Shown here one piece after another: positions 1 to 7,204 of a stretch of DNA of 38,495 bases. The translations under genes were made by a program, and so were the position numbers. Within the stretch, counting starts at the first letter, position 1. Each line of letters begins with the position of its first letter. The notes under the pieces were generated by a model. The model did no database searches and had not been told where the DNA came from. It worked only from the letters and a program-made list of their open reading frames with translations. The DNA is from Bacteroidaceae bacterium (GTDB taxonomy: Bacteria > Bacteroidota > Bacteroidia > Bacteroidales > Bacteroidaceae): assembly GCA_017509605.1 (NCBI GenBank), contig JAFWPH010000025.1, positions 1 to 38,495 on the forward strand, given 5' to 3'.

Positions 1-274
1 TCCGAAAAATGCACGCCCATAACACGCAAAAAGTGTCCTTTTGACCAATTATTGGGTGGTTTTGCTCCGAAAAACGGTGGCTCTCAGCGGGTGAAATACT
101 GGGTGCTATTGCTCCGAATTATGCACAAATCACTGTACCCCTTTTTCTATCATTCTTTTCAGTTGTTCCCGGCTGTTCCGTCGCATCCGCGACGGCCTCT
201 TCCTACCACATGTTCGGTGTTTTTTTCTGAATGGACTATTTTTATCACTTTTTGATAATTATTTTTTGATAATT
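1..274. other. Non-coding left edge with an 18-bp direct repeat
   Basis: No convincing gene is present. An 18-base sequence starting GGGTG and ending GCTCCGAA occurs at 54-71 and again at 101-118 with 16 of 18 identical bases; a TCCGAA fragment also opens the window. This suggests another repeat family continuing leftward. Hairpin B lies at 178-195. A short open frame at 52-255 has no recognisable features and overlaps the repeats, so it was not called. Confidence 0.45.
178..195 (+). repeat. Hairpin B, copy 1 (dispersed extragenic palindrome)
   Basis: The arms CCGTCGC and GCGACGG pair perfectly around the loop ATCC. The element sits in a conserved context, TGTTCC before and CCTCTTCCTACC after. 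Further copies in the same orientation are at 792-809, 1038-1054 and 2718-2735. Copy 3 has a shorter loop and one change that still pairs as G-U; copy 4 has one mismatch. The near-conservation of pairing suggests a structured RNA or DNA element, but the function is unknown. Confidence 0.6.
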
Positions 275-648
275 ATGGCCAGAATGCCTTTAGGCGTTCT
301 CTCCTTTCCTCCTTAGAATAAAATTAAAACCTAGCTAACGCCAAAAACATAGATCCTAAATAGGGTACGTGGGTAGCCAACCCGCGATCATCCGGATGGC
401 TGGCGCATTTGCGCCAGAGTCCTATTAGTCCTTTAGTCCGTAGAACCTCTCATCCGTATGGCCAGAATGCTTTTAGGCGTTCTCTCCTTTCCTCCTTTCC
501 TCCTTAGACTAAAATTAAAACCTAGCTAACGCCAAAAACATAGATCCTAAATAGGGTACGTGGGTAGCCAACCCGCGATCATCCAGATGGCTGGCGCACT
601 TGCGCCAGAGTCCTATTAGTCCTTTAGTCCGTAGAACCTCTCATCCGC
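275..648. repeat. Tandem repeat pair, type A (two units of 183 and 191 bp)
   Basis: The units run 275-457 and 458-648 and are nearly identical, differing by a few substitutions and a short pyrimidine-rich insertion. Each opens with hairpin A (281-300 and 464-483: arms AGAATGCC and GGCGTTCT, loop TTTA; the second unit replaces one pair with a wobble). Each also carries hairpin C (401-416 and 592-607: TGGCGC and GCGCCA around a 4-base loop) and a GGGT/ACCC mini-stem. The stretch TCCTTTAGTCCGTAGA near the end of each unit also occurs at 2783-2798. No gene was recognised here. Confidence 0.75.
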
Positions 649-1170
649 ATGGCCAGAATGCCTTTAGGCGTTTTCTCCTTTCCTTCTCTCCTCCTTAGAC
701 ATATAAATAGAATACCATCACCATCGCAATATCGTCTCTCTCCGTTGAGTACGAGTCGATATCATCGGCTTGATTGTTGTGTCCTGTTGTTCCGTCGCAT
801 CCGCGACGGCCTCTTCCTACCCTCATGAAATTATTGTTTATAGTTGTGATAAGTTGTTTTCATAAAATCCAAGGAGCTTAGGAGTCTGGGAGTTCATTAC
901 CTACCCACCATCCGCATGGCCAGAATGCCTTTAGGCGTTCTCTCCTTTCCTCCTCCCTTCCTTAGACAAATAAAAAACATCACCTTTCGTTGAGTGGTGA
1001 GTCGATATCATCGGCTTGATTGTTGTGTCCTGTTGTTCCGTCGCCTCGCGGCGGCCTCTTCCTATCCCGTAGGGATAATGTTGTTTATAGTTGTGATCAG
1101 TTGTTTCCCAATTCAACCATCCGCATGGCCAGAATGCCTTTAGGCGTTCTCTCCTTTCTTCCTCCCCTCT
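649..1170. repeat. Tandem repeat pair, type B, plus a partial fifth unit
   Basis: Three more units begin with the same hairpin A leader at 649, 916 and 1125. After the leader, the bodies of the units at 649-915 and 916-1124 differ from the type A body but match each other: a segment with GTCGATATCATCGGCTTG, then hairpin B (792-809 and 1038-1054), then a TTGTTTATAGTTGTGAT segment. The fifth copy keeps only the leader and ends at the 3' end of the glycosyltransferase gene. The array is therefore a mosaic with one shared head and two alternative bodies. The units are too long and too few for CRISPR. Confidence 0.7.
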
Positions 1171-1174
1171 TTGG

Positions 1175-2185
1175 TTAGGTATTATGAAAACGCTTAGCCC
1201 AGTTCCATCGCTGTATCCATATTAACATGAGAAGACGTGGACTGATTCTGTATAGGATGGTAGCGAGTCGTTGATCCATCCCGTTTGTGAAACAAAGATC
1301 AGGCGCAGACTGAGAGATATATTCCATTGCACGAAGACGGTCGTGCTTGTCTTGAAAATGCTTGAATGCCTCCTTAGCAATACTATAGAAAGAACTGTAC
1401 ATCCGGTCTTGGTAGTTTTGGTATTCTTTGGCGGTGAGTTGTGTCGTCTTCCTAAGACTCCAAGACTTACCAAAGGCGGTGGCATGGTCTTTAGCATGCT
1501 TAAGTGTATAGGTCGAGGTAATGGAATGATTTCGTCTCCGGTAGATGTTCAGCAATATGTTGGTCATCAGACATCTCTCTGCCCTTAAATAACATTCGTA
1601 AGTGAAAGCAACGTCCTCATAGTATATCCCTGGAATAAACTGAATGTTATACCTCTGCAAAAAATCATGTCTATAAAGCGTTTGCCACACGGCGAATCTT
1701 ACATAGTTCTGACGAGCAAAGAGTAGTTCCTTGCCTGTCCGCATTCCCTCCATAACTGGCAAATCGCATTTTTGCGTATAAACGCCGTGGGAAGCGGAAA
1801 TCTCTTCGCTGCTTAGTTCGAGGAAATTGTTGATTAACATATCTGCTTGTGTGTCTGCAGCTTTCTGTAGTATCAATGGCAGACTGCCTTCCATAAGAAG
1901 GTCATCGGAGTCGAGAAATAGAATGAATTCACCTCCGGCTTTTGCCAGACCGTTGTTGCGGGCAACCGATAGACCCTCGTTCTCTTGGTTGATGACCATG
2001 ATGTTGGCATGCCTCTCAACGATGTCTGTTATTTGCTCCATGCTGCGGTCTTTTGTGCCGTCGTTGACGATAATGATTTCGTAGTCTTCATCCGACAGAC
2101 CTTGGCGGAAGACGCTTTCCACGCATGAGCGTATATATTTCTCCACGTTATAGACAGGAATGATGATGCTGAGCTGTTTTTGCAT
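1175..2185 (-). CDS. Family 2 glycosyltransferase
   Basis: This 336-residue protein begins with the classic GT2 nucleotide-sugar binding start (residues about 5-13, SIIIPVYNV), followed by IIIVNDGTKD and the metal-binding motif LDSDD, all typical of the GT-A fold. Such enzymes transfer a sugar from a nucleotide donor at the cytoplasmic face of the membrane, often for capsule or O-antigen synthesis. The C-terminal third, rich in aromatic and basic residues, is common in this class; donor and acceptor cannot be read from the sequence. The start ATG (2183-2185) fits the conserved N-terminus. No other surface-polysaccharide gene is adjacent, and repeats lie on both sides, so it is an orphan. A TAATTTTG box upstream (2329-2336, minus strand) is a possible -7 element without a clear -33. 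Confidence 0.9.
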   Translation of the reverse strand: MQKQLSIIIPVYNVEKYIRSCVESVFRQGLSDEDYEIIIVNDGTKDRSMEQITDIVERHANIMVINQENEGLSVARNNGLAKAGGEFILFLDSDDLLMEGSLPLILQKAADTQADMLINNFLELSSEEISASHGVYTQKCDLPVMEGMRTGKELLFARQNYVRFAVWQTLYRHDFLQRYNIQFIPGIYYEDVAFTYECYLRAERCLMTNILLNIYRRRNHSITSTYTLKHAKDHATAFGKSWSLRKTTQLTAKEYQNYQDRMYSSFYSIAKEAFKHFQDKHDRLRAMEYISQSAPDLCFTNGMDQRLATILYRISPRLLMLIWIQRWNWAKRFHNT

Positions 2186-2717
2186 TTGAAAGAATAATAT
2201 AGTAACGTGAGTCCTATGAATTTATAATAAAGAATTAGTTGATGATTAGGAATATATCGATTGCTTGGCAACTTTGTGGCGACAAACAACAAGAATCACT
2301 GAAAAGTATCGATAATGTTTCCTTCAGGCAAAATTATAGATTTTTCCTGTATGGCAGATGATTTTTGCCAGTTTTTTGGTGCAATGATGGTAAAATACCC
2401 TGTTTCATTTTGTCACGCCCTGGAAACATTTTTGCATATAACATTGTATAAAAATTCAATAAACACCACCAAAATCACCTAAAGAATTGCATATTTAACA
2501 TATCTTATACATATTTATTCCCGCTTTAACATTTGCCATGAAACATTTGACTTCACCACTTTTTCCCCCTTCTTGACCTACGAACAATATCAACTAAAAG
2601 CTAAAACATAGAGCAGTGTGCCCGCCCTTACCATGGGCGGTGTCACCACCAGCACTCGAGCCGTGTGCGTGAGCAATTTATCTAATGGTTAATGTTCAAT
2701 GGCAATAATGCGTTGTT

Positions 2718-2735
2718 CCGTCGCATCCGCAACGG
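2718..2735 (+). repeat. Hairpin B, copy 4
   Basis: Arms CCGTCGC and GCAACGG around ATCC, with a single C-A mismatch compared with the perfect copies. It keeps the TTGTTCC lead and the C/T-rich tail. It lies about 1.7 kb from the nearest array copy, showing that the element is dispersed and not only tandem. Confidence 0.55.
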
Positions 2736-2837
2736 CTTCTTCCTACCCACACCAACACCGCGTCTGTGGTCAGTCTTCCTACTCCTTTAGTCCGTAGAGA
2801 TCCAGAAGATAAAAACCATATTCTGTTGCGGAACCGC

Positions 2838-2867
2838 TTGGTATTTCGGAAAATATGCTTAACTTTG
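2838..2867 (+). promoter_or_regulatory. Bacteroidetes-type promoter for the DUF3667 gene
   Basis: A TTG at 2838-2840 is followed by 19 bases and TAACTTTG at 2860-2867, a full match to the -33/-7 consensus of this phylum. Transcription would begin near 2873. This puts the upstream ATG at 2855 outside the transcript and argues for a nearly leaderless start at 2876 or a later start. Confidence 0.65.
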
Positions 2868-2875
2868 CACCCATA

Positions 2876-3796
2876 ATGATAGATTTGAAAGGTAAATACA
2901 GGAAATTCCGCGAGTGGCAACGTCAACCTTATCAGGTGGCTGAAATGTCGGACGAGGAGCATGTCTGCCCAACTTGCGCGACAACCTACCGTGGCAACTA
3001 CTGTCCACGGTGCGGTCAGTCATGCCGCATTGGCAGGTATTCATTCAAGAACGCCATACTGCTGATTCTGGATGTCTGGAGTTTCGGCAACAGGAGTTTC
3101 TTCAGAACACTCCGCGACCTCATCCTCCGCCCTGGCTACATGATACGCGACTACCTGATGGGTATGCAGATGGCCTATTTCCCGCCTTTCAAACTGCTGT
3201 TCACACTCGTCGCCTTTATGTTGCTTGTCTCACATGGATGGAATATCAAAGGGCAGGACAGGGCGGTCGAACAAATGCAGGAACTCAATACGACTTTTGA
3301 CGAAAAACTTGTTGTGAACATTCCCGACGCCGAGAGCTACTTAGAATATGTGGATTCGGTGCAAAAGCAAAACACACAACAGCAAATAAAGAGGATGAAC
3401 AATACGATAGATAGTGTTGCGAATAAGTTCTTACTCTTTTATGAGCGATACATGAGTTTTTATACACTCTTTTTCCTGATTGTAGCATCCGGCTTTTTTT
3501 ACATGTTTTTCAAAAAGTGTCCCGCTATTCCCGACCTGCGCTTCTCTGAGCTACTTGTGGCACTGGTCTATATATCAAACATGTTGATGCTCTACAGTAT
3601 CATCTGCGACTTTTTATGCCTGCCTTTCATTGTGGAGTATTCGTGCCAATTGTTTGGGGTGGTGGCTTTGAAGCAACTCACAGGACTCAGTTGGTGGCGC
3701 ACCATTCTCTATACTTTACTGACATTCCTACTGATGTTCGTCTCCTTGAGTTTGGTGGTGGCTGCTGTTGCTATAGTGACAGAAGCCATAAGATAA
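2876..3796 (+). CDS. DUF3667-type membrane protein with N-terminal zinc ribbon
   Basis: The protein has 306 residues from the ATG at 2876. The N-terminus carries a four-cysteine zinc-ribbon motif (C31, C34, C43, C46 in two CxxC knuckles). The rest holds several hydrophobic segments: one around FPPFKLLFTLVAFMLLV, one around FYTLFFLIVASGFF and two more near the C-terminus. This layout matches the DUF3667 family of Bacteroidetes membrane proteins, whose function is unknown. A longer frame starts at 2855, but that ATG lies before the predicted transcription start. The ATG at 2945, preceded by AGGTGG, is another possible start and would still include the zinc ribbon. It stands alone, facing the same way as the following GH51 gene, which has its own -7 box. 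Confidence 0.75.
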   Translation: MIDLKGKYRKFREWQRQPYQVAEMSDEEHVCPTCATTYRGNYCPRCGQSCRIGRYSFKNAILLILDVWSFGNRSFFRTLRDLILRPGYMIRDYLMGMQMAYFPPFKLLFTLVAFMLLVSHGWNIKGQDRAVEQMQELNTTFDEKLVVNIPDAESYLEYVDSVQKQNTQQQIKRMNNTIDSVANKFLLFYERYMSFYTLFFLIVASGFFYMFFKKCPAIPDLRFSELLVALVYISNMLMLYSIICDFLCLPFIVEYSCQLFGVVALKQLTGLSWWRTILYTLLTFLLMFVSLSLVVAAVAIVTEAIR

Positions 3797-3816
3797 ATTC
3801 TTTTACGTTTTCTTCC

Positions 3817-3843
3817 TTGATTTGAGAAAAAATGTTATCTTTG
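3817..3843 (+). promoter_or_regulatory. Probable promoter for the large GH51 gene
   Basis: TATCTTTG at 3836-3843 matches the TAnnTTTG -7 consensus. The best -33 candidate is TTG at 3817-3819, with a somewhat short 16-base spacer. The predicted start near 3849 gives a leader of about 30 bases before the ATG at 3880. Confidence 0.5.
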
Positions 3844-3879
3844 CCATTGTATGGCATATAACTTACTAACTTATTGAAT

Positions 3880-6800
3880 ATGATGATGACTCGTTTATTT
3901 CGCGGTTTGACTTTTGCCGCCCTTCTATTGTTTTCACTTGGTATCCAAGCCCAAGTGACTGTGAACCTCAACTACATGAAGAAAGGACCGGAAATCGGAA
4001 ACCGCATGTATGGCATCTTCTTCGAGGAAATCAACCATGCTGGCGACGGTGGACTCTATGCCGAACTGATCCACAACCGATCGTTCGAGGACAATGCCGA
4101 CAACCCCGATTTTTGGTGGACTTACGGCGATGCCACTCAGGCAATGTCCACCAGTACTCCCCTCAACAACGTCAACCCGAGGAGCATTAGAGTGACGATG
4201 AACAACGCTGGCGCTGGCATCAGGAACGAAGGTTGGTGGGGCATCAAGATCGTGAAAGGACAAACCTATAAACTGAACTTCTGGACTCGCTCGGGTAGTG
4301 AGGCTTATAAAGGTGACATCAAGGCTGTCTTGCAGAATCAGTCGGGCAATGACCTCGGTTCGGTGACCATTACCAACGACCAGCTCTCTCCAAACAGCCA
4401 ATGGAAGAAAGTGACGGCCGAAATCACTGCAACAGGCAACGACGGCAACGGATGGTTTGCCCTGCTTGGCACGGAGCCTGGCACCATCTACTACGACATG
4501 GTGTCGCTCTTCCCGCCCACATACAAGGACCGTGAGAACGGTTGCCGAAAAGACTTGGCCGAGATGCTGGAAGCACTGCACCCCAAGTTCCTCCGTTTCC
4601 CTGGCGGATGTGTGGTGGAAGGCAAGGGAACCGTGGCTGTGCCCAACAGATTCGAATGGAAGAAGAGCAGGGGACCCATCGAGCAACGCCCCGGACACTT
4701 CAATGCCAACTGGTTCTACCCCGTGACCGACGGACTGGGCATGATGGAATACTTGCAGCTGGCCGAGGACCTCGGTGCTGAACCGATGTTTGTGGTAAAC
4801 ATGGGTATGGGGCATGACTGGGAGGACCCTAATGTGCAACCATATATCCAAGAGGCACTCGACGCCATCGAGTATTGCAATGGCGACGAAAACACCTATT
4901 GGGGGCAGATGCGAATCAAGGACGGACATCCTGCTCCTTTCAACCTCCGACTCCTTGAGATAGGCAATGAGAACTACTGGTTCGGTCCCTACAACGACCG
5001 CTACAGACAATTCCAAAAAGCCATATCCGAAGCTTATCCGTATATCGAGTTCATCGGTGACGGTGATGGCATCACATGGGGACTCCAATGGCCCGTGGAT
5101 TTCGTCGATCAGCACTACTACATGTCGCCGCAGTGGTTCATCAATGAGTACCACCGCTACGACGGCTATGCACGCGACACATGGAAAGTGTACGTGGGTG
5201 AGTATGCCGTGACCAGCGACTGTGGCGGCTTCGGCAACCTCAATGCAGCTCTCGGAGAAGCTGTCTTCATGTGTGGCATGGAGAACAACAGCGACGTGGT
5301 GAAGATGGCGAGCTACGCACCCATCTTCGTCAACGAGGAGTCGTCGGGCTGGCACTGGCATCCCGACATGATACGCTTCCACAGCGCAGATTGCTACGGA
5401 ACACCTTCCTACCACATACAGCAGATGATGGGCGAGAATGTGGGTACAAGGAACATCAAATGGACGGAGGAGAACAACACCATAGGAAATGCAGCCCATT
5501 TTGCGTTGAGTTCGTGGGGAACCAGCGTGAAGTACGACAACATCGTCATCAAGTCGTTGGGTGAAACCCTCTACGAGAACGACTTCACCGACGAGTCGCT
5601 TGCTGACTGGACTGACAATGGCGGTACCTGGCGGGTGAGGAACGGCGAGTTGTGTCAGGTCTCCACGAGCATGAACGGAGCGTTGTTCACACTCAGCTCA
5701 CTGACCCTCGGCAGCAACTACATCATAGACCTTGATGCCAAGAAGGTGTCGGGCTCAGAAGGTTTCATCATCGGCTTCAATGTCGGAGACGCGCAGAACT
5801 ATTGCTGGTGGAACCTCGGAGGATGGGGCAACACGCGTAGCCGTTTGGAGCAGTCCATTGGAAATTACAAGAACACTATTGGCGAAGCAGTGGACAAGGT
5901 GATACAAACTGGCAAGACCTATCATCTACAGATTGTAGTCAGTGGCACGAATGTGAAGTGCTACATCGATGGTGAACTGGTGCATAATGAGAACTTCACA
6001 GCACTCTATAACCAGAAACTCTTCTTCGCTGCAAGCACTGACGATGAGAAAGGCATCATGTATGTGAAGGTGGTCAACCCGTCCAGCACGCCACAACCAG
6101 CCGTTTTCAACCTGGCCAACGCGCTGTGGACAGGGGGAGACGTGGTATATCTGACCAGCGCTTACGGCACCGACGAGAACAACACCGACAATCCACGACG
6201 CATCGTACCAAGGACCAAAGCCTTGAACGCGGACTTTGATCAACCGACATCGACCTTCTCTTACGATGTGCCGGCCTACAGCTGCTGCATCTTCCGCCTG
6301 GCGTTTGACAACGACGTGAAGAATGAGGAAGACACCCATGTACCCGCACCTGTCATCAGTTATGGCTTCTCACACTGGGGCTACGACGATGCTGGCACTT
6401 ATCCCTACAACATCAAGGGCGATGCCTTGGTCAGCGAGATGGACGACGGCAACAGGGCCTTCTACTCTGGCGATAACGGCTTCCTCGACCTGACAAACAA
6501 GATGGCTCGCGACATCTGCCCAAGACTTACAGGCGATTACAGCATATCAGTGGATGTGCTGCCAACCGATGCAAACGTACTCGCCAACTTCTGCTGGGCC
6601 TACGGCATGACTGTCGCCTCGACCAGTTATTTGGGGCTTGTGAACGCTCCGGGCAACAACAACTGGTACTACGAAATCAAGAAGGTTAGTAAGATATCTT
6701 CATTGAGGAGTGAAACCGCACTCAACATAGGGGAATGGAACAACATCGTCTATAGTCAGCACAACGGTCAAGGCACCATCTATGTCAACGGGTATGAGAT

Positions 6801-7134
6801 GGGCACAGGACCCGTGGCTGTGCAGCCGTCAGAGTTCACGCGCGTCACCGCGGCCAACCTCGCCAAGTCGCCTTTCGAAGCTGACGGACTGATGAGTTCC
6901 ACCTATTTTGATGATTTCAAGATCTTCGACCAGGCGCTTTCTTTGGGCAATGCAGTTTATCTTCACAACCAGGCCAAGAAGAAGAGCGTGAACGTGGCCA
7001 TCACCGACGGCATCGAGAGGGTGGGGCAGAGACCAGCCTCGAATGCGGCAACCTACAACCTCAACGGGCAGCAGGTGGATGACAGCTACAAAGGACTGAT
7101 CATCAAAGACCGCAAGAAGATACTTAAACGATAA
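3880..7134 (+). CDS. Large modular GH51 alpha-L-arabinofuranosidase
   Basis: This exported enzyme (1084 residues) should release terminal arabinofuranose from arabinan or arabinoxylan. A signal peptide covers about residues 1-25. The GH51 hallmarks are GLYAELIHNRSFE, FLRFPGGC, the acid/base Glu364 in IGNENYW and the nucleophile Glu441 in VGEYA. The layout resembles plant ASD1-type GH51 proteins. A concanavalin-like (LamG/DUF1080-like) domain at about 564-715 appears inserted into the C-terminal beta-sandwich, whose strands resume at YVKVVNPSS and end near PAYSCCIFRL. A second LamG-like domain follows at about 828-1020, then a short tail (YNLNGQQV to KKILKR) resembling a Prevotella sorting motif. 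I chose the ATG at 3880; an in-frame TTG two codons earlier is less likely. It converges on the GH3 gene across a shared terminator. Confidence 0.9.
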   Translation: MMMTRLFRGLTFAALLLFSLGIQAQVTVNLNYMKKGPEIGNRMYGIFFEEINHAGDGGLYAELIHNRSFEDNADNPDFWWTYGDATQAMSTSTPLNNVNPRSIRVTMNNAGAGIRNEGWWGIKIVKGQTYKLNFWTRSGSEAYKGDIKAVLQNQSGNDLGSVTITNDQLSPNSQWKKVTAEITATGNDGNGWFALLGTEPGTIYYDMVSLFPPTYKDRENGCRKDLAEMLEALHPKFLRFPGGCVVEGKGTVAVPNRFEWKKSRGPIEQRPGHFNANWFYPVTDGLGMMEYLQLAEDLGAEPMFVVNMGMGHDWEDPNVQPYIQEALDAIEYCNGDENTYWGQMRIKDGHPAPFNLRLLEIGNENYWFGPYNDRYRQFQKAISEAYPYIEFIGDGDGITWGLQWPVDFVDQHYYMSPQWFINEYHRYDGYARDTWKVYVGEYAVTSDCGGFGNLNAALGEAVFMCGMENNSDVVKMASYAPIFVNEESSGWHWHPDMIRFHSADCYGTPSYHIQQMMGENVGTRNIKWTEENNTIGNAAHFALSSWGTSVKYDNIVIKSLGETLYENDFTDESLADWTDNGGTWRVRNGELCQVSTSMNGALFTLSSLTLGSNYIIDLDAKKVSGSEGFIIGFNVGDAQNYCWWNLGGWGNTRSRLEQSIGNYKNTIGEAVDKVIQTGKTYHLQIVVSGTNVKCYIDGELVHNENFTALYNQKLFFAASTDDEKGIMYVKVVNPSSTPQPAVFNLANALWTGGDVVYLTSAYGTDENNTDNPRRIVPRTKALNADFDQPTSTFSYDVPAYSCCIFRLAFDNDVKNEEDTHVPAPVISYGFSHWGYDDAGTYPYNIKGDALVSEMDDGNRAFYSGDNGFLDLTNKMARDICPRLTGDYSISVDVLPTDANVLANFCWAYGMTVASTSYLGLVNAPGNNNWYYEIKKVSKISSLRSETALNIGEWNNIVYSQHNGQGTIYVNGYEMGTGPVAVQPSEFTRVTAANLAKSPFEADGLMSSTYFDDFKIFDQALSLGNAVYLHNQAKKKSVNVAITDGIERVGQRPASNAATYNLNGQQVDDSYKGLIIKDRKKILKR

Positions 7135-7176
7135 ACGATGACGGCCCGTTGGAAATTCCCAACGGGCCGTTATCGT
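7135..7176. terminator. Long perfect hairpin between convergent GH51 and GH3 genes
   Basis: Arms ACGGCCCGTTGG (7141-7152) and CCAACGGGCCGT (7159-7170) pair over 12 bases. Pairing continues outward to about 7135 and 7176 with one G-U pair, giving some 18 pairs and a 6-base loop. Its place just after one stop codon and 29 bases before the stop of the opposing gene suggests a bidirectional terminator. Confidence 0.75.
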
Positions 7177-7204
7177 AGTTATTTAGATATCGACAAAGAA
7201 AAAC

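Larger units (their letters stand above)
2186..2875. other. Long intergenic region with scattered hairpins
   Basis: No gene was recognised. The left part (to about 2610) is AT-rich. A 6-bp stem CCGCCC/GGGCGG with a 7-base loop lies at 2622-2640. Hairpin B copy 4 is at 2718-2735 with its usual CTTCTTCCTACC tail, and TCCTTTAGTCCGTAGA at 2783-2798 repeats a piece of the type A units. The right end holds the promoter of the next gene. The stretch therefore carries dispersed fragments of the same repeat families as 1-1170. Confidence 0.55.

Noticed and set aside
931..1116. A 61-codon minus-strand frame in the repeat array
   Set aside because: It runs through hairpins A and B and is not kept in the other units.
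275..1170. CRISPR-like array
   Set aside because: Units are 183-267 bases, with conserved bodies and no short unique spacers; no cas genes in the window.
3934..5499. A 521-codon open frame on the minus strand inside the large GH51 gene
   Set aside because: It is the complement of a strong GH51 coding frame with catalytic motifs, and its translation shows a His/Val-rich composition typical of antisense shadow frames.
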